Below are positions 55,472 through 64,000 of a stretch of 64,000 nt of DNA, piece after piece. A model generated the notes under the pieces. The model was not told the origin of the DNA, did not search any database, and worked only from the letters and a program-made list of their open reading frames with translations. This DNA is from Mycobacterium lepromatosis (lineage in GTDB: Bacteria; Actinomycetota; Actinomycetes; Mycobacteriales; Mycobacteriaceae). Position numbers and translations under genes: made by a program. The stretch's first letter is position 1, and the number at the start of each line of letters is the position of its first letter. The DNA is taken from assembly GCF_000975265.2 (NCBI RefSeq), contig NZ_CP083405.1, forward strand, positions 3,162,001 through 3,226,000, read 5' to 3'.

Positions 55472-56180
55472 GATTGTTCTCCCAGCGTAACTGTTGGTCA
55501 GATGTTGAGGGCTCTGCGTTATAACGGCGGCTATTAGTATCGCGGCTCCAACATACGTAGCAAGTGCGCAGCGGCCATGAGTTTGGGCATCCACAGCCCG
55601 GCCTCCGGTCAGCAGTTGGAAATTAAGGTGACCATTGGATTCGGTCGCCGACTCCGGGGCGGGTTGGGCGTGCTGTCGTAGACAGACGACGAGATACAGC
55701 TCATTCCCGAGAGCGATGGCCAAGCCGGATAAAAATAAAAGGAAAGGACAGATGACAAAGATAAAGCGTTGCCGGGACATGCCACCGGTCAACCACACGG
55801 TGGGTGCATTACTCCCGCAACACACTCGGTGACGGATCCCTACATACGCATGTTCGGGATACCACTGCCGATGCGTGTGCTTTCACTGCGAACCATCGTC
55901 ATCTTTGGGCAACTATCGATGATTACTCTCGTCTTTCCCCCCTGGGCGCGTGAGTGTGGACTAGCGTCACCCACGATCAATACAGTCAGCTCGACCGTCA
56001 CCTTGATTCAGTCAGCAGCCTCGACGATATGGACGCCCTGCTCAAAACGTGTAGCAAACCATATCCTAACTGGCCCCCATCGATGACAACCTATATACAT
56101 AATACACGAATGAATTGGAGTGACCGCATCAGTGCCCGACTGATATCATCCTGCCCAAACTCACACTAAGAATACTCAAA
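55472..56180. other. Region upstream of icd2
   Basis: About 700 bases. No gene recognised; the antisense frame of icd2 stays open into it by chance. The icd2 promoter should be near 55480-55560. Confidence 0.4.
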
Positions 56181-56790
56181 CACCACCATCCACGGCGTGC
56201 AAATACAGCGTCCGTACCTTCTCGACAGGTCCGACCTCGATTACGGTAGCGGCACCGTTGACCGAAAAGCAGCATCAGATGAACGAAGTGCACTTAGCAA
56301 GTGTTTGTTGATCGGTGCCAGAATCATAGGCGGAACAGTTCCAGTCGGTTGGGTGATCTCGTTGATCATGGTTAATCAGTTCCGGCTGCTAGCCTAGCAA
56401 ACTCGTGCCATCCAAGCCCAGTCCAGACCAGAAAAAGCCCAGTTCCGCGACGTGCTTTAAGCCGTCGAGATCGTCAAGAGAATACTAGACCGCATCGGAA
56501 ATGAGCAAGAGCATGCCAAGGCGGCGCTAGAGTAGGCTCGTGTTTCTACCGCCGTCGCCTTACACGAACTACGCACTCCGTTTGACCGCGATGCGCACTA
56601 AACCTAGAGATGTTATCCACCCTGGAGGCTTCAGCCTCCAGCCGCACGATGGACCGCTAAACGAGCCATTAAACAAGCCGTCGGGGTTAATCATAAGTAT
56701 ACATTTCGAGGAGCTACATCGATGTTCGTTCGACGTAGGGGTTTTAAGGAACATGACCGACGTGATGTACAGAAAAACCTAACTGGCCTT
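56181..56790 (+). pseudogene. Sensor histidine kinase pseudogene (HAMP-HisKA remnant)
   Basis: A hydrophobic segment IGARIIGGTVPVGWVISLIM (56312-56370) fits the second membrane helix of a sensor kinase. A coiled segment (RIGNEQEHAKAALEQA-like, 56490-56535) and the phospho-acceptor box STAVALHELRTPF (56545-56585), with the H-box His, follow. Stops lie between these pieces and no catalytic ATP-binding domain is seen. No response regulator remnant was recognised beside it. Confidence 0.6.
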
Positions 56791-57139
56791 GTTATTATTT
56801 ATCCGTACAACGACATGCATTTTCGAGGACAATAAGGTATGGGATTGTCTATTAAAGTGTTGCTGAAACCAACCGGTACGTTACTATACATGATTCATGT
56901 TTTTACTGCTGCACTCAAAGCCAATATCTATTTTTCCGCACAGGGCACCTGCTAGATCACCTGGCTACTACGATACGTAGATGCACGCCGCTCCTGATAT
57001 CAATATCCCGAACTATTTCGCTGCTATTATTAACAATAATAAATTATCTAGGAAATTTCTTAGCGAAAATTATAGCTGTAGCATCACCAAAGATGAGTAG
57101 CGGCACCTCACGGGCCTTGACCGCCAGAAGATAGGGTCT
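56791..57139. other. AT-rich non-coding stretch
   Basis: Nothing recognised. It is noticeably richer in A and T than the rest (56990-57060 especially). Confidence 0.4.
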
Positions 57140-57690
57140 GATCTTGGCAATAAGCGCCAGCCGGTCCGCTGCAAGTGGATGTGAAGGCATCCAACAAGGA
57201 CGTCGAGTCGGGGCAAGAAACCACCGAGGACTTCTAAGATATTGTTATACATATGCAATAGTCACGCTGCTTGTCGTAGGCAATGCAACACAGCTCCCGA
57301 CCGGGTATAAGACCGCCGATAAAGGAGTCGCTGTCAACGATCGGATACACCCATTAACAGTTGCATGTGGACGCGATCACGATCCTTGCGGTTTTGTTGT
57401 GGGGCGCAGCGGTGCCTATTATCAAATCAGTTGTCTATCTCCCCGTACTCGAACGGTGGCATGAGTTTTTACCACCATGAATTGGTCGTGATCAAGCTAC
57501 TTTCCACAGTGGTAAGCGGCATTCTTGCGCTGCTGATGGCACCGTTGTTCCCGATGATTGTCGCGATTCCTGCTAGCGCTTTCGCGACACGAACGGTTAT
57601 CACAGTGACAATCAGGCAGCTGGCCAGCGTCGCTAGATTGCAGTGTGTGATCGAGGTCGATACGGCACTCGCGTTTGGAAGTCCCTGAGA
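57140..57690 (+). pseudogene. ABC transporter permease pseudogene (Rv0072-like)
   Basis: Membrane-like readings LHVDAITILAVLLWGAAVPI with SVVYLPVLERWHE (57360-57465) and LLSTVVSGILALLMAPLFPM with IVAIPASAFATRTVITVTIR (57495-57620) resemble the C-terminal half of a permease. It directly precedes an ATPase remnant of the Rv0073 type, and Rv0072-Rv0073 lie downstream of icd2 in M. tuberculosis in the same direction. The identity rests partly on that context. Confidence 0.5.
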
Positions 57691-58400
57691 GATGGGCAAA
57701 AGCTAAACAATCAGGATCTCGACGTTGAAATACTCCAGCAGTGGGTACGCCGTACAGCCGATCAGCGGCTTAAACTGCGATGTGGAGTCGGGGACGCGGG
57801 TCAATCTCGCAGAACGAATAGAAGCACCGCATGGGTGACTTGAGCGGCGCTCAGCAGCAACGCTGTGCCGCTGCTCGCGCGATCCACACCGGATCCGCCC
57901 TGATCCTCACCGACGAACCAACTGCGTACCTCGATTTCATCCAGGTGGAGGAGGTGCTGCAGCTCATCCGCTCGCGCGCGCAGAGCGAACGGAGCCAACG
58001 GTGTAGTGGTGGTTGCGACCCATGACGGTCGACTGTTGCCGTTGACCAACCGGGTAATCGAGCTGGTATCCGCAGCTTCGTCAACGAATCTGCCATCCGA
58101 AACGGTGTATGTGAAGGACGGTGCCGTGCTGTTCACGTAGAGCACAGTAGGAAAGCATATCTACGTGGTATCTGAAGGTGGGTTCGAGATTGTGTATAAA
58201 TTGGCTAACGGCGGTAAGGACTTTGTCAAAGTGACCGGATCCTGAATAATACTTCGGCAAAATCAGCGTGCTGTTTCACTTGCGAAGCTCGGCTACTGTG
58301 TGCTCCTGCACCGATACGATGGCCGTCAGTTACACGGTGCCAACTTTCCGTGGACAACTCAGCATAACACAACTCGACGATGTCGTAGACATATCGTAAC
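57691..58400 (+). pseudogene. ABC transporter ATPase with cyclic-nucleotide-binding-like domain, pseudogene (Rv0073-like)
   Basis: The signature MGDLSGAQQQRCAAARAIHT (57831-57890; LSGGQQQR with G to A) is followed by the Walker B region ALILTDEPTAYLDF (57896-57940), then after a frameshift VVVVATHDGRLLPLTNRVIE (58005-58062) with the H-loop. A cNMP-type domain follows: VLFT, KHIYVVSEGGFEIVYKLANG (58157-58215), FGKISVLFHL (58252-58280) and TVPTFRGQLS. Walker A is not found. This ABC plus cNMP architecture is that of Rv0073. Confidence 0.8.
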
Positions 58401-58429
58401 ATTTTTTAACTACTAATCTCCGCATTATA

Positions 58430-58979
58430 CTGAAGTTAGTTAAATGACCGTTCAGTTTTTGTCAGTATCTGCGATTGAGATTCTGGATTTCCATGGTCGG
58501 CAGCTGGAAAAAGTCGAACTGCGACTATGACGAAGCGCTATGCCGGCTAGTACGCATGACAAGCAGTGGCAATGTCAACGAATCGATCGTGGAATTGTTA
58601 AAGGGTCTCGCCCATTTGCCGCCCTGAATTAAGCGATCTCAATCTGCAGACGCTGTATGGCACGTCCGACAAGGTTGGGAGACGAGAGCGGCATCGGGCC
58701 CGAGATGCGGTGTCCAGAAGACGTTGAAGCACTACACGTCGTCGAAAGCTATTCCGGTATGGAACATCGAAGACGGTATGGGTGAAAGCGACACCTAAGG
58801 CTAACGCATGCTAACTGAAGCCTTGGGCGAAAATGCAACTGGTTGGTGATGACAATTCGGTGACTAAACCTAAAATTAATCGCTAGCCCATTGCGCTCCG
58901 GTAACACCAAATCAGCTGTTGAGACTGCCAGCTTCTCATCGTAGCTTGCCTACAGTCGCAACATACCTGCCGTAACGAC
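58430..58979. other. Unassigned stretch carrying a second copy of the element-end sequence
   Basis: AATGACCGTTCAGTTTT at 58443 matches the left end of the 44.4-kb element at 14 of 17 bases, differing only by transitions. The downstream string SNCDYDEALCRLVRMTSSGN (58520-58580) is protein-like but unplaced. No transposase seen. Confidence 0.4.
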
Positions 58980-59780
58980 GGCCACCGTCATTCACACTGC
59001 CACATAACCGAAAGCAGCACCGGTGTGGCAACCACTGCTGCCACTAAGGTTAACTAGACCGCGGCGAGCACATCGATGGCGCGATACCCGCCTAGATCAA
59101 AGCGAAACCCAGTGTCATCACGAACACACTATGCGGTACACCGGTCAAGAATCCATAAACGATTTTAAGAGACGACGTACAGGACTGTGAAGCCACCGTC
59201 ACAACTACATTGTGCTCTGCATAAATGCGGATAGCGAGCGACGTCGCCTCGGTCGCAGTGCAGTGCGGCGAACTCAACAACTGCGTTGCGCAAAGAACCA
59301 ACAAGGTTGTCGCGAGATCGACGAACTCGAACACTGCAGCCGGCAACATACCGGCGTCCCACAATACTTTTAATTCCAACCTCCGCGGTGCCGATTCGGC
59401 CATGGAATCAACCCGCCTACGAGGCTCACAGGCCGATCACAACGATCGCCACCACGGCGAAGAGAGATCAAAGAGTAATGGCGGCCAGATACAGCGCCGG
59501 CTGGAGGCCCAAGCAGGCCACCAACCAAAGGGTCCATCACCGCCGCGCCCAGAGGTGGTCGCTGGCTCGTTCACGCTCAAATACCAGGACGTGGGCCGAT
59601 GCCAGACTCAGCGGCGCCAGCTGCACACGAGCCGAGCGGCGTAGAGAGCTACCAGCCGAGATGAGTCTCCGCTTATTTGGGTCGTCAGCCAAAGGGCCGC
59701 CGACCAGCTTCACTGACCCCGTCGAATACACCGAGTGCCGCTGCCAACGTGCCCGATGTTCCAGTGAAAAACGTGGGTAG
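58980..59780 (-). pseudogene. Possible membrane transporter (MFS-like) pseudogene
   Basis: Minus-strand pieces are hydrophobic and helix-like: FAVVAIVVIGL (59440-59480), AAVFEFVDLATTLLVLCATQ (59275-59350), YGFLTGVPHSVFVMTLGFAL (59093-59160) and FFTGTSGTLAAALGVFDGV-like text (59700-59770). They suggest a polytopic transporter, possibly major facilitator type. Frame breaks separate them. A tentative call. Confidence 0.35.
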
Positions 59781-60199
59781 CACCAAACGTCATTACCTCA
59801 TATCCAGTATCTGAAAAGAAGCTCGCCGCCACTACGATACCAACACCGGAAATGAACTACGTTTGTTTAGATTCGCCGAATTCCCTACAAGGTGCATTGG
59901 ACTCAGCGCTCATGGCTTGGAGATAACAGTGGTCAAGAGTCATGCACAATCGGACTGCGGCGCACCCAAAGGACCGTAAAGCATTCGCGAGCTATTCATT
60001 AACCAAATATGATCTATCGTAAAACTTCGTCAGAACACAATCCATCGCAGTAACAGCGGATGTCGCCGCTGGCGAGCACCAAACGGGCAAACAGATACCA
60101 ATGCGGGATCAACTGACCGGATGTGTCTTGGACAGTGATGATGTGACGAACCTTCTGTTGTTATAGCAAGGTAGATCGACCGAGAAAAGCATTCATTTA
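59781..60199. other. Non-coding stretch
   Basis: No gene or remnant recognised on either strand. Confidence 0.4.
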
Positions 60200-61180
60200 A
60201 GTGACCGCTACGTCCACCGAAGAGCTCGATCTCGTCGAAGTATCTACTGTTGAGCAGCCGTGTAGCGATGAGCTACCGGTGGTGCCAGCCAAGCCGGAGA
60301 GCGTCGCTATAGCCGTGGAGATATTGGGCGGAGACCCCGAAGGACTAGTGGCGCGCATTCCACCACGATGAACTGCCTGACGCGTGAGCTGCTGGCCGTC
60401 AGCATGGCACTGTCCGGCTGCAAGCCTGAATATGCACCGGTAGCATGGACAGCCGTTCTTGTGTTGATCGATGATCAGTTCAACCTCAACGGCATGCAGG
60501 CCACCACTCATGTGGTAGCACCTCTAACTGTGGTCAACGGCCCCGTAGCCTGCCGGATCGGGATGAACGCCGGCGGCAAACGTGTTCGGTTCGGATAACC
60601 GCACCAATGCCACCATCAGCCGCATGCTTTGACTGATCTTGCTCACCGTAGGCGGCATTCCGAGTGAACTCGACAAGAGCACCCTCGACTACCCCGACAA
60701 GTACACGTTTTGCAGCTCCAAGAACAAAAATACCAACCCGCGGACGTCGTATCGCGTCGAACACTGACGTACAGCACCCCACAAAAACCGACCTGTCGGG
60801 GTACCGCACAGCATGACCACGTATATCTCGGATGACCCGCAACGGATTCTGGATTCCATCTCCTTAGCGCCAAGCGCCATAGTGTTCTTCGGTTGGTCCC
60901 GCAACGACGTTCGTAGCTACCTGTGGCCCAACGGCACCAACGATTGGGACGACGTCAGTTACGGACAATCGCCATGTAACTCCCCAAGAACGCACCTACA
61001 ACCACAATCTGCCGAAGTGGCATCTGGCGCATGTCTAGCAGACAAGTGCTAATCGTCTTTACTCCCTACGACATCCACCTGTTCGTGGCGAATGGAGCAA
61101 CCGGCCGATCTTCGGCGTTCCTGCCGAGGTGATGTACCACGACTACACTTATGCTGTAAGCCATTAACGACGACCCAAAC
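60200..61180 (+). pseudogene. Pseudogene of a protein family usually paired with UGSC proteins
   Basis: Readable parts: VAIAVEILGGDPEGLVARI (60300-60360), LLAVSMALSGCKPEYAPVAW (60388-60450), FNLNGMQATTHVVAPLTVVN then GPVACRIGMNAGGKR (60480-60585), NATISRML, VGGIPSELD (60648-60672), and LIVFTPYDIHLFVANGATGR (61050-61110). From memory, a family with the pattern AGCxPEYFPVVLA, FNLHGVQATTHPxAPLVxVNG and GNAFGxGxRANATIGRA often lies beside UGSC-family genes; this is that family, broken by several frameshifts. Its biochemical role is not known to me. Confidence 0.6.
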
Positions 61181-61279
61181 AATTGTCACCAGCAGCGCGG
61201 TAATCCACGAAACTTGCCTGCCCTAACGACATCTGCCAGCTCTGAAATCTCCCCGTGAATCATCACCAAATAGAGTGAC

Positions 61280-61740
61280 AGGTGTTATCGAGGACCCCTG
61301 CAACGTGATCGAGGTGGCAACCATCCCCACGGTGAACCGATCCTGCAGCACTGGGTCCTACGCTTTAGGCGTGCTGAGCAACACCAAATGGAACGCGAAC
61401 TGACTGATCATGGGCTCACTCACCTCGGTGGACTTCACTGCTCGTCGGATGCCAGCCCCGAACTGATTAGGAAGATCACATTCGAAAACGACTTCGCACT
61501 GACCGCGATCGATACGTACGGATCTTGCTACTCAGCGTTCGTCAACGATGTGGTTCACCCATGAATCCGCTGGACTGCCAACCATGGTCATTGTTACGAC
61601 TGAATTCGAAAATGAGGCCCGGACTGCGGCGTAAACCGCACAGAATGGCTGGTCTCAACTCCGCGGTCGTAACCCATCCGATCAGCAACCTGACCCTCGA
61701 ACAGCTCGACAGCCGTGACACCAACGTCGCGCCGTAAACA
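61280..61740 (+). pseudogene. UGSC-family (seleno)protein-like pseudogene
   Basis: ALGVLSNTKWNAN (61360-61402) matches the GLLSNGKWNA opening of the family. The core follows: PELIRKITFENDFALTAIDT, YGSCYSAFVNDVVHP (61517-61561), then LPTMVIVTTEFENEARTAA and GLNSAVVTHPISNLTLEQLD (61648-61710). The active-site motif is normally UGSC, CGSC or similar; here it reads YGSC with TAC, one transition from the cysteine codon TGC. The gene lies between its usual partner and a class III CoA-transferase, so a small operon decayed as a unit. Confidence 0.65.
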
Positions 61741-61829
61741 AGCCAAACGTGGGTTCTATACCGTCGCAGAGCCATGCGAAAAGCTCGGCAGCAACGGTGT
61801 TCGAACTATCTATCCAGGAAATTCTGAAT

Positions 61830-63010
61830 CAGATAGCTCCTCTACCGCTTTCACATCTGCTAGTAGCCGACTTTTCCCGAAGTACTCGCGGGTCCTTTGT
61901 TCACCCCGACTAAGGGTTACCTGAGAACAGAAGTCGTCGAAGTGGAACGACCAAACAGCGATAACACCAGAGACCGGAATCCTCCGTTCGTCGATGACGA
62001 AAACACTACTATATCGGCATCAATCGCAATAAGCGCAGTATCGTGATCGACTGGAACGATGCAGCGGATCTACGTGTAAGTGTGACCAAAAAATTTAGCC
62101 GAGCACGGCGACAAACTGGTGGAAAACTTTCGCCCCAAAACGATGGAGTGGTTCGCCCTGGATGAACCGTCGATCAGCAAGATACACCCTCCACTAGTGT
62201 ACTGGAGTATCCCGGCCTTCGGTACTGTCGAGATCCTCCACCTTGCTGTCTACGATCTGCTAGTGTCGGCACTTGACGAATTAACGAGTTATCACCGGGA
62301 CCGATTCGGACACCCTGACCAATGCCTGGGTAGCCTTGATCGAAATCCTAGTGGAGTTGTTTGTGACAGTCAACATCCTGTCGACACCGCATGCTACGCT
62401 ACCGATCCAGAGGCGGCTAACATGTCGAAATCAACCTAATGTCCGTGTCAATCTGTGCGCCGGCTAACCAATCAGCAAGTTATGTTCTGGCCAAAAGATT
62501 TAACGTTCGATGGGCAACGGGAATCTGGGTATCTCGCTCCGTACTACACCTTCATGACCGGTTACGGCAGAATGGTGCTGGCAATGATAACCTATAAGCA
62601 GTTTGGTTAGTTCCATAAGATCTTGGGCATCTCCGATGCTGACGCGGGATGAGCCATTCCTCACAAACTATATGCGCGGGCACAACTAGGTGCCGATGCG
62701 CGATAAACTCAAACACAAGCTGGCTGCGAACCCTGCAGATTATTGGATTGCAGTGGAAATTCCTCCGGGCGATGTCAACAACATCGCCGAGGCTATTAAC
62801 ATTTCCCAAGCAGCTGGGGCTGCAACCGATCCAGAACACACAGGATAGCGACAGTCGATTCGGCCTGTCAGATAGCCAGTACAATCAATCTGTCCGCCAC
62901 ACCAGTGACCTATCGCACCAGGGCGCCGAGAGATATGCAAACACAGCATCAGCACCTGCCGTTGGCTCACCCAATACGACGCGCGTAGCAATACGACAAA
63001 GAGCGCGAAA
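61830..63010 (+). pseudogene. Class III CoA-transferase (CaiB/BaiF family) pseudogene
   Basis: Pieces from several frames: LPLSHLLVADFSR (61840-61880), YYIGINRNKRSIVIDWNDAADL (62010-62070; family NRNKRSVxLDL), VENFRPKTMEWFALDE (62116-62165; family VENFRPGTM), PPLVYWSIPAFGTV (62188-62230), YDLLVSALDELTS (62251-62290), VNNIAEAINISQAAGLQPIQ-like text (62777-62832) and QSVRHTSDLSHQGAERY. The catalytic Asp region (family SLLDT or similar) cannot be read. Such enzymes move CoA between carboxylic acids. Confidence 0.8.
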
Positions 63011-64000
63011 CGGCCACCACCACCGATGACCACCACATCCGGAGTAGACCCAAAGCACTCGCGGCTGCCCACGCATGATCGGATGTCTGCGACGTAGGCG
63101 GCCAAGATAGATTTCTGTGAATATTCATTCCAATTGAATCCGCTGCTTCGCACAAAAACGTTGTCAACCGAAATTTGATCTGCTCGACTTTCTGCCCGAT
63201 CAACCCCAAAAGAGCATCGTCAACGTCGCAACACTAACGCAGCCAGGGATACTGGCTGTTCGGCGCTGGTGCGTAGCACCTCGGTCTGTGATGCGATCAT
63301 CCCGTTCTTTTCTGCAGGGTGGACGACACCCTGGCATAGATTCCCTCAACACTGTCGCCAACGCCTGGAACTGGCACTTCGGTTCTCCGGCATCCTCTTG
63401 TCCCTGCTAACTTTTCGGGTCTAAGTAAGCCACCAGCCCCACGAACTTCCCTTTGAATTTCTCTACGGCTACAGTCGGGGTACAACAGCGCGGTGCGTGA
63501 CGCACACTGTGCATGCCACTCGTCGTGGAAATGCCGAGGTCCGATTACGCCGATTAGATGGTTATTACGCTTGGTAAAGCGGCTTTAAGTGGGGTTTTCG
63601 GCATAATTTTGAACGGCCATTGGGTTGATGCTGGCTTTACCGGAGCAAGGTGCCCGGGAAGCAGAGGCGTGATCATGAGTAGGCCATTATTACCATCGAG
63701 GGTGGCAAGTATCGTCGCTACAGGGATGATGCGGCAGGTTTTCCATGAGGGGGTTAGCTACACTGGGGTACTCGGTACGTGAGGCCGGCAAGTGACCTAA
63801 GCGGCTGGCTGATGGCGCATTTAAGCCGGAGGCTAGTGAATATTAGCTCTTTCCAGGCGAATTTCCTCTAACTCAGGTTGAGCTGTTTGCGCAAGACCAG
63901 CGAGACGGCAATCTGTCGGGTGTATCGGCGTTTGACGTTGCAGGAAATGCAACTGCTGTTGAGGAATTTCCAACGGATAGGAGTGGTTACAACAGCCAAA
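63011..64000. other. Right-end region, no gene identified
   Basis: A plus-strand opening at 63558-63782 (VITLGKAALSGVFGIILNGH at its start) looks protein-like but has no match I recognise. The last 200 bases give, in joined frames, RLSCLRKTSETAICRVYRRL, also unplaced. No intact gene. Confidence 0.35.

Noticed and set aside
55472..55825. N-terminal extension of icd2
   Set aside because: The ATG at 55471 has a good ribosome-binding site and matches the known protein start; the upstream 118 codons have no match.
59286..59780. 164-codon plus-strand open stretch
   Set aside because: Arg/Pro-rich text without motifs; the opposite strand reads as decayed membrane helices.

Overview
The window looks like a decaying mycobacterial chromosome of the Mycobacterium leprae type. 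Sixteen protein genes are intact (one cut by the left edge). They stand among roughly two dozen recognisable gene ruins, each shredded by frameshifts, stops and internal deletions, and by long stretches where nothing can be read. Intact products match M. tuberculosis proteins along their whole length (proteasome and Pup genes, Ag85C, PepA, OxyS, LdtA, CtpI, Icd2). From memory, some residues of the Ag85C protein and the gene order next to dop differ from M. leprae itself, so a close relative with a reduced genome (M. lepromatosis or M. uberis) is at least as likely. That species call is an inference.

Layout. 1-10.1 kb is the pupylation/proteasome locus, all on the minus strand: dop, pup-prcB-prcA (4-base overlaps), then pafA, pafB and the start of pafC. 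Between prcA and pafA lie ruins of a DUF222/HNH protein, a SNF2 helicase (helZ), a SWIM-finger protein and a vapBC toxin-antitoxin pair, in the same order as Rv2100-Rv2104c. mpa is not next to dop here. At 10.1-11.5 kb comes a junction with an A/C-rich tract and a perfect 44-base inverted repeat.

11.5-20 kb holds mostly ruins (two acyl-CoA dehydrogenases, a GH6 cellulase, an esterase) with two intact genes: a Tat-exported polysaccharide deacetylase and a small metallophosphoesterase. From 20 to 52.1 kb the order is that of M. tuberculosis Rv0129c back to Rv0107c, inverted: fbpC, dead Rv0128/mak/treS, pepA, dead fusA2, fadD7 and oxcA, intact oxyS, ldtA, an Nramp-like transporter, an OafA-type acyltransferase and the giant P-type ATPase ctpI. 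A dead AMP-ligase in this block is split by a 1.6-kb insertion-like element.

From 53.2 kb the order is that of Rv0066c onwards, not inverted: intact icd2, then dead remains of a sensor kinase and an Rv0072-Rv0073-like ABC transporter, a possible MFS transporter, and a dead three-gene cluster (a UGSC-partner-like protein, a UGSC-family protein, a class III CoA-transferase). Nothing intact is visible from 55.5 kb to the right end.

What survives is protein quality control (Pup tagging, depupylation, 20S core, PafBC), cell envelope work (Ag85C, LdtA, deacetylase, acyltransferase), cation transport (CtpI, Nramp-like), a secreted protease, one peroxide-linked regulator and isocitrate dehydrogenase. 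What has died is mainly fatty acid and CoA metabolism, the trehalose-to-glycogen route, a toxin-antitoxin pair and ABC transport.
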